This document shows, one piece after another, positions 8,046 to 14,989 of a stretch of DNA of 64,000 bases. The stretch's first letter is position 1. Each line of letters starts with the position of its first letter. The position numbers and the translations under genes are program-made. The notes under the pieces were generated by a model. That model was not told the origin of the DNA. It saw only the letters and a list, made by a program, of their open reading frames with translations, and searched no databases. Source of the DNA: an uncultured Bacteroidales bacterium (GTDB lineage: Bacteria; Bacteroidota; Bacteroidia; Bacteroidales; Bacteroidaceae); contig CAMYYY010000003.1 of NCBI GenBank assembly GCA_947303715.1, forward strand, positions 58,694-122,693, given 5' to 3'.

Positions 8046-9410
8046 TCAGAACTTAATCTGTTCGTGAATCTCCTTGAGGTTGCGAGCGATGACGTCGTCG
8101 TCAATGGCGGCATCGACGAGGTTGCCAGCCAGATACTGGTCATAGGCCGACATGTCGATGAGGCCGTGTCCGGAGAGGTTGAAGAGGATGGTCTTCTTCT
8201 CGCCTGTTTCTTTGCATTTCAGGGCTTCGCGGATGGTAGCAGCAATGGCGTGGTTGCTCTCGGGGGCGGGGATGATGCCTTCGGCACGGGCAAACAGCGT
8301 GCCGGCATCGAAACTTTCAATCTGGTCGATATCGACAGCCTCGAGCTGCTTGTCCTTCAGCAGCTGGCTGACGATAGTGCCGGCACCGTGGTAGCGCAGA
8401 CCGCCTGCATGGATGTTGGCGGGGCGGAAGTTGTGTCCCAGCGTGAACATGGGGATGAGGGGCGTCATGCCGCTCTCGTCGCCGAAGTCGTAGTGGAATT
8501 CGCCGCGCGTCAGTTTGGGGCAGTTGGCTGGCTCGGCAGCGATGAAGCGCGTGTGGCGCTCGCCGCTGAAGTTATGGCGCATGAAGGGGTAAGCGATGCC
8601 GCTGAAGTTGCTGCCGCCGCCGAAGCAGGCGATGACGACGTCGGGGTATTCGCCTGCCATTTCCATCTGCTTCTCGGCCTCGAGGCCGATGACGGTCTGG
8701 TGCAGGGAGACATGGTTCAGTACCGAGCCCAGCGAGTAGCGGCAGTTAGGCGTGGTGACAGCCAGTTCGACGGCTTCGCTGATGGCGGTGCCGAGAGAGC
8801 CCTGATGGTTGGGGTCCTTGGTGAGGATGTCCTTGCCGGCACGGGTGGACATAGAGGGGCTGGGAGTTACGAGCGCGCCGAAGGTCTGCATGATACTGCG
8901 GCGGTAGGGCTTCTGCTCGTAGCTGATTTTCACCTGATAGACGGCAGCTTCGATGCCGAATAGTTTGGCCGCGTAGCTCAGGGCTGCACCCCATTGTCCA
9001 GCACCCGTTTCGGTGGTGACATTGGTGATGCCCTCTTTCTTGAAGAAGTACATCTGTGGCAGAGCCGAGTTGATTTTGTGCGAGCCCAGCGGGTTGACAC
9101 TCTCGTTTTTGAAATAGATGTGAGCGGGCGTGCCCAGCGCTTCCTCAAGGCCGTAGGCGCGGACGAGCGGTGTGCAACGATAGTAGGCGTAGAACTGGCG
9201 TACCTCCTCGGGAATGTCAATCCAAGCATCGGTGGTGTTGAGCTCCTGCTCCGATGCGCCACGTGAGAAGACGTGGCAGAGGTCGTCGACTGTTACCGGT
9301 TGGCCGTTCGGTGCCAGCATGGGCATCGGCTTGTTGGGCATTTCGGCCTGAATGTTGTACCACTGCTTTGGAATCTCGGATTCCTGAAGGATGAATCTCT
9401 TCTGTTTCAT
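8046..9410 (-). CDS. trpB: Tryptophan synthase beta-like protein (TrpB2 type)
   Basis: 454 residues. The N-terminal extension before the catalytic domain and the block FKNESVNPLGSHKINSA, with the PLP lysine in SHKIN, mark the TrpB2 subgroup rather than the standard TrpB that partners TrpA. Other conserved parts are TETGAGQWGAAL, the phosphate cup CFGGGSNFSG and the C-terminal NLSGHG. TrpB2 enzymes join indole and serine to make tryptophan and do not need TrpA, so the cell may use it to salvage indole. No trpA is adjacent. Upstream lies a leader with a WWW peptide and a terminator, arguing for control by tryptophan supply. Confidence 0.92.
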   Translation of the reverse strand: MKQKRFILQESEIPKQWYNIQAEMPNKPMPMLAPNGQPVTVDDLCHVFSRGASEQELNTTDAWIDIPEEVRQFYAYYRCTPLVRAYGLEEALGTPAHIYFKNESVNPLGSHKINSALPQMYFFKKEGITNVTTETGAGQWGAALSYAAKLFGIEAAVYQVKISYEQKPYRRSIMQTFGALVTPSPSMSTRAGKDILTKDPNHQGSLGTAISEAVELAVTTPNCRYSLGSVLNHVSLHQTVIGLEAEKQMEMAGEYPDVVIACFGGGSNFSGIAYPFMRHNFSGERHTRFIAAEPANCPKLTRGEFHYDFGDESGMTPLIPMFTLGHNFRPANIHAGGLRYHGAGTIVSQLLKDKQLEAVDIDQIESFDAGTLFARAEGIIPAPESNHAIAATIREALKCKETGEKKTILFNLSGHGLIDMSAYDQYLAGNLVDAAIDDDVIARNLKEIHEQIKF

Positions 9411-9476
9411 TGTTGTTGTTATTTATTGGGTTTTTGATGTTTTTTCCGTCTCACGCATAACCACTCCCGTCATGTT

Positions 9477-9507
9477 AAAAAAGAAGTCCGCTGCATGAGC
9501 AACGGAC
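9477..9507 (-). terminator. Attenuator terminator in the trpB2 leader
   Basis: On the minus strand GTCCGTTG pairs with CAGCGGAC across a CTCATG loop, followed by TTCTTTTTT. It lies between the leader peptide and the trpB2 start, so readthrough is needed for expression. Its 5' arm (TCCGT) can instead pair with ACGGA just after the leader stop codon, forming a possible antiterminator. Confidence 0.85.
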
Positions 9508-9558
9508 GTTATCTTGTTTTCTTTTTTACGTAATTTATTAGAATAAGAAGTTCCGTGC

Positions 9559-9612
9559 TCAATTCGTCATCGGGCACCACCACCAGAACTTGTTATTCAG
9601 ATAGGACTTCAT
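9559..9612 (-). CDS. trpL: Trp leader peptide (17 aa, three consecutive Trp codons)
   Basis: ATG at 9612, stop TGA at 9561-9559, encoding MKSYLNNKFWWWCPMTN. Three consecutive Trp codons (TGG TGG TGG) sit where a stalled ribosome would cover the first arm of a hairpin: AAGTTC...GTGC before the stop pairs with GCAC...GAACTT after it. That second arm can also pair with the 5' arm of the terminator at 9486-9507. This is the arrangement of classical attenuation. A promoter starts transcription about 15 nt upstream. The peptide itself probably has no other role. Confidence 0.88.
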   Translation of the reverse strand: MKSYLNNKFWWWCPMTN

Positions 9613-9635
9613 TGGTTTTTGTTTGAAATTCGCTG

Positions 9636-9667
9636 CAAAGATAAGGGCGTTTTTTGAACTGACAAAA
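9636..9667 (-). promoter_or_regulatory. Promoter of the trpL-trpB2-cysK unit
   Basis: Minus strand: TTTTG (9667-9663), 19 bp, then TATCTTTG (9643-9636). The predicted transcript starts just before the leader ATG at 9612. Confidence 0.8.
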
Positions 9668-9686
9668 TATTTTGTAACTTTTTTGT

Positions 9687-10448
9687 TCAAAAATGTGATT
9701 TTTTCTTGTTTTTGTATGCTTCGCCCATGAAAAGTAGTAGCAAAGCGGCGTAGTAAGTAGTCATGATAAGGTTTCGACTATTGGGAACAGACTCCACGAA
9801 TCTGTTCCACGAAAGCACAAAGTCGGAGACGAGAAACAATGTGGCGCCAAGTGCCGTCAGCAGTTGCCATCTCCTCGGGAGTGGAGATGTCGCCATACGT
9901 AGCCAGGCTGTCCACAATGTGCCCGTGAGGAGCAGGGAATAGATAATGCAGCCTACGCGAATGGGCGTGTTGTGGATTTCGGGTATAATCCGTACGGCTG
10001 CGATGAAGAGCGGCACAAGGCAAAGCGGGGTAATATATATATAAGAGGAAAAGAATCCTTTTTGACTGTTAGTCTGAAGTCTGTCGGTCTTTATTCGTTT
10101 CGTCAACCAGATGATGAAGCAGATGTGGGCTACGGCAAAGCCGCCTATTTGACCCTCGAAGCTGCCGAGCACGCCCAGGACATCGCCAATGGCGCAGAAA
10201 AAGAAAGCTGCTGTCATCAGCCAAGGGAGCAGACTGATGCCGCCCAATGCCAGTAAAGCCGCAGGAAGCGCCAAGCGCAAGGAGAACAACAGACTCTTTT
10301 CTTCTGGCGCTCCGATGGGAAAGAAGTACCACGCGACAGCCAGCAGGTAGAGGACAATAATGAATGAAGAATGAAAAATGAAGAATGAGGAATTAGCCCC
10401 CTTTATTTCGGTGTTCTGCATACGAGACGCTTTGTCTTTCATTTTCAT
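9687..10448 (-). CDS. YhhN family membrane protein (lysoplasmalogenase-like)
   Basis: 253 residues with about eight hydrophobic segments. The C-terminal block LGATLFLVSDFVLSWNRF followed by LIMTTYYAALLLL is characteristic of the YhhN/TMEM86 family, whose animal members hydrolyse the vinyl-ether bond of lysoplasmalogens; the bacterial role is less clear. The N-terminal 30 residues (NSSFFIFHSSFII) are encoded by a run of ATGAAGAATGAAAAATGAAG-like repeats, which also occurs, in the other orientation, at 59699-59730. The first codons may therefore be acquired repeat DNA and the true start is uncertain. The gene follows the rpsP terminator. Confidence 0.8.
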   Translation of the reverse strand: MKMKDKASRMQNTEIKGANSSFFIFHSSFIIVLYLLAVAWYFFPIGAPEEKSLLFSLRLALPAALLALGGISLLPWLMTAAFFFCAIGDVLGVLGSFEGQIGGFAVAHICFIIWLTKRIKTDRLQTNSQKGFFSSYIYITPLCLVPLFIAAVRIIPEIHNTPIRVGCIIYSLLLTGTLWTAWLRMATSPLPRRWQLLTALGATLFLVSDFVLSWNRFVESVPNSRNLIMTTYYAALLLLFMGEAYKNKKKSHF

Positions 10449-10461
10449 TCTTCTTTTTTAT

Positions 10462-10501
10462 AAAAAGAGTCAACATGCCGAAAAACAGCTTGTTGACTCT
10501 T
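10462..10501 (-). terminator. Rho-independent terminator of rpsP
   Basis: Minus strand: AAGAGTCAACA pairs perfectly with TGTTGACTCTT around a 15-nt loop, followed by TTTATAAAAAA. It lies 26 bp beyond the rpsP stop codon. Confidence 0.85.
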
Positions 10502-10526
10502 AGACCTTTTGAGCTTTTTGACATCC

Positions 10527-11084
10527 TTATGCCTCAGCGGGAGCTTCGGCGGGAGCAGCCTCTGCATTAGCAGCAGCCTCTTCGGCAGCCTTGGCAGCTG
10601 CTTCCTCAGCAGCCTTCAGGGCAGCGGCAGCCTTCTTCTCGGCCACCTTGGCAGCGATGTTCTCGTTGACCTTCTTCTCTGCCTCGATAGCAGCCTTGTA
10701 AGCATCGCGCTTAGCCTGCTCGCCCTTCACGACGATAGCCTTCAGAGCGCTTTCCTTGCTCTGCTTCCAAGCATCGAACTTAGCCTTTGCTGCAGCCTCG
10801 TCGAAGGCACCCTTCTTGATGCCACCCTGCAGGTGCTTCATCAGATAGACACCTTCGCGGGAAAGGAGGTTACGCACTGTGTCGGTCGGCTGAGCGCCAA
10901 CGTTCACCCAATACAATGCTCTGTCGAAATTCAAATCTACTGTGGCGGGATCGGTGTTGGGGTTGTACGTACCGATCTTTTCAATAAATCGTCCATCTCG
11001 TGGAGCTCTCGAGTCAGCAATTACGATGGAATAGAAAGCATAACCCTTCTTTCCTCTTCTCTGTAATCTGATTCTTGTTGCCAT
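10527..11084 (-). CDS. rpsP: 30S ribosomal protein S16
   Basis: 185 residues. The first 85 are the S16 core, [18 protein letters not shown] with [14 protein letters not shown] and [20 protein letters not shown]. The rest is a lysine- and then alanine/glutamate-rich extension ending [10 protein letters not shown], typical of Bacteroidota S16 and absent from E. coli. S16 binds 16S rRNA early in assembly of the small subunit. It is transcribed alone from the promoter at 11147-11178 and closed by the terminator at 10462-10501. Confidence 0.97.
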   Translation of the reverse strand: MATRIRLQRRGKKGYAFYSIVIADSRAPRDGRFIEKIGTYNPNTDPATVDLNFDRALYWVNVGAQPTDTVRNLLSREGVYLMKHLQGGIKKGAFDEAAAKAKFDAWKQSKESALKAIVVKGEQAKRDAYKAAIEAEKKVNENIAAKVAEKKAAAALKAAEEAAAKAAEEAAANAEAAPAEAPAEA

Positions 11085-11146
11085 TTACTTTGTTGTTTTT
11101 TAAGTTAATAATGATTTGAACATGCCAATATCCCGTATTGGCGCCG

Positions 11147-11178
11147 CAAAATTAGTGCAAGCCGAGAGAAAAAACAAG
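11147..11178 (-). promoter_or_regulatory. Promoter of rpsP
   Basis: Minus strand: CTTG (11178-11175), 20 bp, TAATTTTG (11154-11147). The spacer reads CTCTCGGCTTGCAC, as in the promoters at 579-610 and 13463-13494. Confidence 0.7.
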
Positions 11179-11391
11179 AAAAATGAAGATTATTTTGTGT
11201 TTTTTCCGAGGCGCAGCCTAATTAAAAGATCTCAAAAAGGAGATTAAAATTAGTGCAAGCCGAGAGAAAAAACAAGAAAAATGAGGATTTTTTGTGTTTT
11301 TTCCGAGGCGCAGCCTAATTAAAAGACCCCAAAAGTGGATTAAATTAGTACAAGTCGAGAGAATAAACAAGAAAAATGATGATTTTTTTGT
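11148..11391. repeat. Two and a half tandem copies of a 95-98 bp promoter-containing unit
   Basis: Units begin at 11148, 11246 and 11341. Each carries TTAGTGCAAGCCGAGAGA, then AAAAAACAAGAAAAATGA, then a mirrored TTTTTTCCGAGGCGCAGCC. On the minus strand each unit reads as a -33/-7 promoter with a conserved CTCGGCT spacer, so rpsP may have up to three stacked promoters. The third unit is incomplete. The remainder of the 345-bp gap holds no gene. Confidence 0.85.
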
Positions 11392-11429
11392 TATCCAATT
11401 GTTTTTCGGAACGATTGCAATCTGTGTCA

Positions 11430-13082
11430 TCAGAAGCCGATGCGAGGTTTACTGCGTACGACTTCGATAGGCTTGATGTCTTCGGGTAACAGTTCCCGTA
11501 TCTGCCATTTTTCCTGAGGAGGCTCCTTCACGCACCGTTGGGCGTGTTGGATGTATATTCGTTCCAGTTGGTTTGTAACGAATCGTGCGTTGCCCCACGT
11601 CTGCTGGTCGCATCCTTGATAGGCCGAGGTTAGTATGTCCTTGTACTTCTGCCAAGCCGGTTGGGTGAAATGATAGTTGTATTCATCTACTCTTCGCCGA
11701 GTGATTTCGAGCAATTCATCTACAGAAAAATCGCTGAACACAAATTGGTTGGGAAATCGCGATGGCAGTCCTGGATTTAAGTCGAGAAGTCTTTTCATTG
11801 GCTCTTCGTAGCCACAGAGCACAACGGCTATGTCGCGTTGGCTTTCATCTGCCAGAAGATTCATGAGTAGCTGTAGCACGAGTTTACCAGGATCGTTGGA
11901 TTGACTGCTGTTCAGTAGGTAAGCCTCATCAATCATCAGTACGCCGCCTTGTGCTATTTCCAGCACCTGACGTAATGAGCGTTCTTCGTCACCCCAAAGA
12001 GAGCCGATGAAAGTGCCGCGATCAGCCACAACCACATGCCCTTTTGAGAGTGCGCCAGCCTCATGGAGCAGGGAGCCGAAGATCTTGCAGACCGTTGTTT
12101 TTCCGGTTCCAGGATGTCCAATGAAGATGCTGTGCAGCGATACCTCATGTTGTTTTGCATCAGGGAATGCCTCACGCAAAAGCTTGTTGTAGTGTGTCAG
12201 AGCCAATAGCTCATCGATGCGTTCCTTGATGTCGTTGCATCCCACCAGTTTGTCCAATTCAGCTCGTGGGTTGTCGAGCGGGGGTAGGATCTTTACGGTA
12301 ACACTCGTGATGTTGTTTTGTTCAATGATTCCGCTGGGGAGGTCAAGTTCTGGAGCCTCTTCTGATTTCTCTTCTTCAGCTTCTCCATTGCTGTCATCAT
12401 TATCTGAATCTAATGCGTTCAGCCAGTCAAAGAATGAAATCTCCTTCTTTTCTTCTTCCTTTTGTTCCGCTTCAAATTCTTCTTCGGTATAGTAAGATCT
12501 GTTGGTCGTAACTACGGGGGCAGGCTGCTTAAAGAGGTCTTGCAAAGCTCCTATCAGCAGGTCTCCAGGGTAGATTTCCTGATCGTTGTTCACTTTGATT
12601 TTCTTTTTGGAAAGGTTGGGCAAATTGTCGATGACGGTGATGCACATGCCTTCCCATACGTCGTGCATGTCATTGGCGTTCTTGATGTTGCTTCCTGAAA
12701 GAAGCACACCCCAATATGTCCAGTCTTCGCCATATACCGCAACTTTTTGTTCGATTTGTTTCATCGTTTCGAAAAGGCTCCAGACGGGGCTTGTCCGATG
12801 GCTGTTCTCGCTGTACCAGCGCGGATTCTCGTTGGGCAGCATCTCCTCATCGGCAATTTCGTCCTTCGGGATGGAATTGTCTATACATACCACTACCAAA
12901 CTAGTCTCGAAGGCGGTAGTATAGGTGTAAAAGTATATATCGTTGTTTTCCAGATGGGGGGTGATGCCTGAAACGTGTTCAGAATAAACGTTGTAATTTC
13001 CCGCCATTCTGTCAAGGAATTTCCAGATGTTTCTGTTGGTTTTCTTCTTAAAATCGTCTATCAATCTATTGTTAGTTGTCAT
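11430..13082 (-). CDS. AAA+ ATPase of the CbxX/CfqX type with unknown N-terminal domain
   Basis: 550 residues from MTTNNRLIDD. The next ATG upstream would add a poor sequence over the untranslated leader. The N-terminal 190 residues are an unrecognised domain, then an acidic linker (residues 200-260, EEEKKEISFFDW and EEEKSEEAPEL), then the ATPase. Walker A is IGHPGTGKTT, Walker B GVLMIDEAYLL, with sensor and arginine-finger region PGLPSRFPNQF. CbxX/CfqX relatives are rubisco-activase-like or type VII secretion (EccA-like) remodelling ATPases. No partner gene is adjacent, so its client is unknown. It has its own promoter about 380 nt upstream. Confidence 0.85.
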   Translation of the reverse strand: MTTNNRLIDDFKKKTNRNIWKFLDRMAGNYNVYSEHVSGITPHLENNDIYFYTYTTAFETSLVVVCIDNSIPKDEIADEEMLPNENPRWYSENSHRTSPVWSLFETMKQIEQKVAVYGEDWTYWGVLLSGSNIKNANDMHDVWEGMCITVIDNLPNLSKKKIKVNNDQEIYPGDLLIGALQDLFKQPAPVVTTNRSYYTEEEFEAEQKEEEKKEISFFDWLNALDSDNDDSNGEAEEEKSEEAPELDLPSGIIEQNNITSVTVKILPPLDNPRAELDKLVGCNDIKERIDELLALTHYNKLLREAFPDAKQHEVSLHSIFIGHPGTGKTTVCKIFGSLLHEAGALSKGHVVVADRGTFIGSLWGDEERSLRQVLEIAQGGVLMIDEAYLLNSSQSNDPGKLVLQLLMNLLADESQRDIAVVLCGYEEPMKRLLDLNPGLPSRFPNQFVFSDFSVDELLEITRRRVDEYNYHFTQPAWQKYKDILTSAYQGCDQQTWGNARFVTNQLERIYIQHAQRCVKEPPQEKWQIRELLPEDIKPIEVVRSKPRIGF

Positions 13083-13462
13083 TTTCAGTCTTTTATATAG
13101 TCCTAAATAATATAAATGGTACACCACTTGTTGAAAAGGGTGCATGAAAGAACAGGCGTAATCCTATTCGGATTGCCTTTTTGAGCTTCAAGAGATAATA
13201 TTTGGAAGCAACGAACGCAAAGGGTACTTGTTCGCTTTTGCCGAGTCGCGAAAAGGATTCGTGTCTCCTAGGGAAAGGGTACAAAATGTCAAAGAGCGCA
13301 CATCAAAAGAATCGATGCTGCATCCACGTTCAGTTATTCCTTGTTCTGCGAAGTGTTAACTCCGTAGTGGAATCCCTTGTCGCGGGCTGCTTGATCTTCT
13401 TTTGGCGCTTAATGTCATTTTGTTACCTTAAAAAACAGGAGATGTTGTTTGTTATTTCCCTG
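13083..13462 (-). other. Long untranslated leader of the AAA+ gene
   Basis: About 380 nt separate the predicted start of transcription from the ATG at 13082. No convincing gene is present on either strand. It contains one copy of the dispersed GCCGAGTCGCGA repeat (13240-13255) discussed under findings. Confidence 0.5.
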
Positions 13463-13530
13463 CAAAGGTAGTGCAAGCCGAGAGAAATACAAAATAAAAT
13501 TCCATTTTTTTGTATTTCCGAGGCGCAGCT
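13463..13530 (-). promoter_or_regulatory. Promoter of the AAA+ gene inside an inverted repeat
   Basis: Minus strand: TTTTG (13494-13490), 19 bp, TACCTTTG (13470-13463). GAAATACAAAA (13484-13494) is perfectly mirrored by TTTTGTATTTC (13508-13518), so the -33 box lies in one arm of an 11-bp hairpin. The flanking CTCGGCTTGCAC and GCTGCGCCTCGG match the rpsP repeat unit. 13531-13688 holds nothing recognisable. Confidence 0.7.
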
Positions 13531-13688
13531 TACTAAATTAAAGGTAAAGTGTTTTCTTGAATCCTCCAAATACTGGGGAAGTTTTTCTCTGCTCCGCTTG
13601 AGCTATTTAGAGTTTGATTTTAATTTGCCAGCGTTTGATTCTGAGCGCACAGCGCACTACGTTACGAGCGCAGACTTGTCGTTTGTTC

Positions 13689-14840
13689 TTATGCGCGGAG
13701 GAAGATTTTCTTGCGGTACATGTAGAGGAGGATGAGGAAGAGGATGGCGGCGTTGGAGAGGTGGATGAGGACGGGGTAGTAGTCGCCGATGTACTGTTCG
13801 AAGCCATGGAAGAAGGAGCGGCTGATGCTGGAGAAGCTGATGATGTGCGACACGGCGTAGGCGGTAATGCTATTCATGCCATAGACCTTCAGCAGGGTGA
13901 GGTGGCGATGATGCCCGCGGACGTCTATCCACCAGTAGAACAGCGCCATCAGCAGCATGCTGTAGCCGCTGCTGACAAGCACCATCGAGCCTGTCCAGAT
14001 ATGCTTGATGACGGGATGCACCAATCCCCATGTCCAGCCGAGAGCCACTAAGGCGGCTCCTATGCCCAGCAGTAGAAGGACTTTCCTGCGCTCCTTCAGG
14101 GAACTCTTCAGCAATTCGCCTGTCAGCACACCCGTCAGCACGGTAACAACAAAGTTCAGGCTGCTGAGAATCCAGGTGTAGGTGTACCATTCGGCAAAGA
14201 CGACTTGTCCGTCCTCCACGTATGCGGCGTCGCGGAAACGCCCCAGCACCAGACGGTCGATGCCCTCAGCAAGGTTTCCCTGTGGGGTGTAGTTGCCTCC
14301 GCCGAAGCCTCCGATGGTGATAAACTCCATCGCTGCCCAGAAGGCGAGCAGCAGGGCTACGGCAATGCCAATCTGTGCCTTCCAGCGGGTGTGGAGGAAG
14401 AGGATGGCGCTGAACAGATAGCCTACGGCAATGGCCTGCAGGGTGTTGGTGAACAAGTAGATGCGATGCGGGTTAAGTCCCAGCAGATTCCCTTGGCAGG
14501 CCATACCCAGTACCCAGAGCACTATGAAACGCTTCATCAGGCGTCCCCAGAGTGCCTTCCGCTGTTGAGGGGCAGGGGAGGGGGCGTCGGCAGCTGTGTG
14601 CTGACGGTATTTTTCCATCGAGAAGGGAATCGTGACGCCCGCCATGAACATGAAGAGCGGCATCACCAGGTCCCAGGGCGAGAAACCCTCCCACGATTTG
14701 TGCGAGAAAACCTCCACTACGGGCTGATACCAAGGGGCGTCGATGGCATCGCCCAGCTTATGGACAAATCCTTCGAGGACAACGAGGCAGAACAGGTCGA
14801 ATCCGCGCAGGGCATCAAGTGATTCCAGTCTTTTTTTCAT
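13689..14840 (-). CDS. DUF5009 / HGSNAT-like membrane acyltransferase
   Basis: 383 residues from MKKRLESLDALRGFDLF, the ATG nearest the promoter. The opening RLESLDALRGFD and the later MPLFMFMAGVTIPFS are typical of the DUF5009/heparan-alpha-glucosaminide N-acetyltransferase family, which transfers acetyl groups to sugars across a membrane. Around ten hydrophobic segments follow, with the conserved loop GLVHPVIKHIWTGSMVL and VYGMNSITAYAVSH. Substrate unknown. The gene is divergent from the large repeat protein, and the two promoters nearly touch. Confidence 0.85.
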   Translation of the reverse strand: MKKRLESLDALRGFDLFCLVVLEGFVHKLGDAIDAPWYQPVVEVFSHKSWEGFSPWDLVMPLFMFMAGVTIPFSMEKYRQHTAADAPSPAPQQRKALWGRLMKRFIVLWVLGMACQGNLLGLNPHRIYLFTNTLQAIAVGYLFSAILFLHTRWKAQIGIAVALLLAFWAAMEFITIGGFGGGNYTPQGNLAEGIDRLVLGRFRDAAYVEDGQVVFAEWYTYTWILSSLNFVVTVLTGVLTGELLKSSLKERRKVLLLLGIGAALVALGWTWGLVHPVIKHIWTGSMVLVSSGYSMLLMALFYWWIDVRGHHRHLTLLKVYGMNSITAYAVSHIISFSSISRSFFHGFEQYIGDYYPVLIHLSNAAILFLILLYMYRKKIFLRA

Positions 14841-14865
14841 GGGACAAAAGCATTGTTTTGCTCGG

Positions 14866-14897
14866 CAAAGATACGCGTTTTTGTGGAATAATCCAAA
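14866..14897 (-). promoter_or_regulatory. Promoter of the DUF5009 gene
   Basis: Minus strand: TTTG (14897-14894), 20 bp, TATCTTTG (14873-14866). Its -33 box lies 4 bp from that of the divergent promoter. Confidence 0.8.
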
Positions 14898-14901
14898 TAA
14901 G

Positions 14902-14933
14902 TTTGCATAATTACTCACTTATTCGTACCTTTG
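14902..14933 (+). promoter_or_regulatory. Promoter of the large repeat protein
   Basis: TTTG (14902-14905), 20 bp, TACCTTTG (14926-14933). The -33 boxes of this and the divergent promoter lie back to back, so RNA polymerase is likely to bind at only one of them at a time. Confidence 0.8.
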
Positions 14934-14989
14934 CAGTCCTTTTGGGAAAGATGAAGAAAAATCAGTACTAATCACTTAAAAAACAATCA

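Noticed and set aside
13093..13284. 63-codon minus-strand frame in the AAA+ leader
   Set aside because: It overlaps the AAA+ leader and a dispersed repeat, with no protein-like features.
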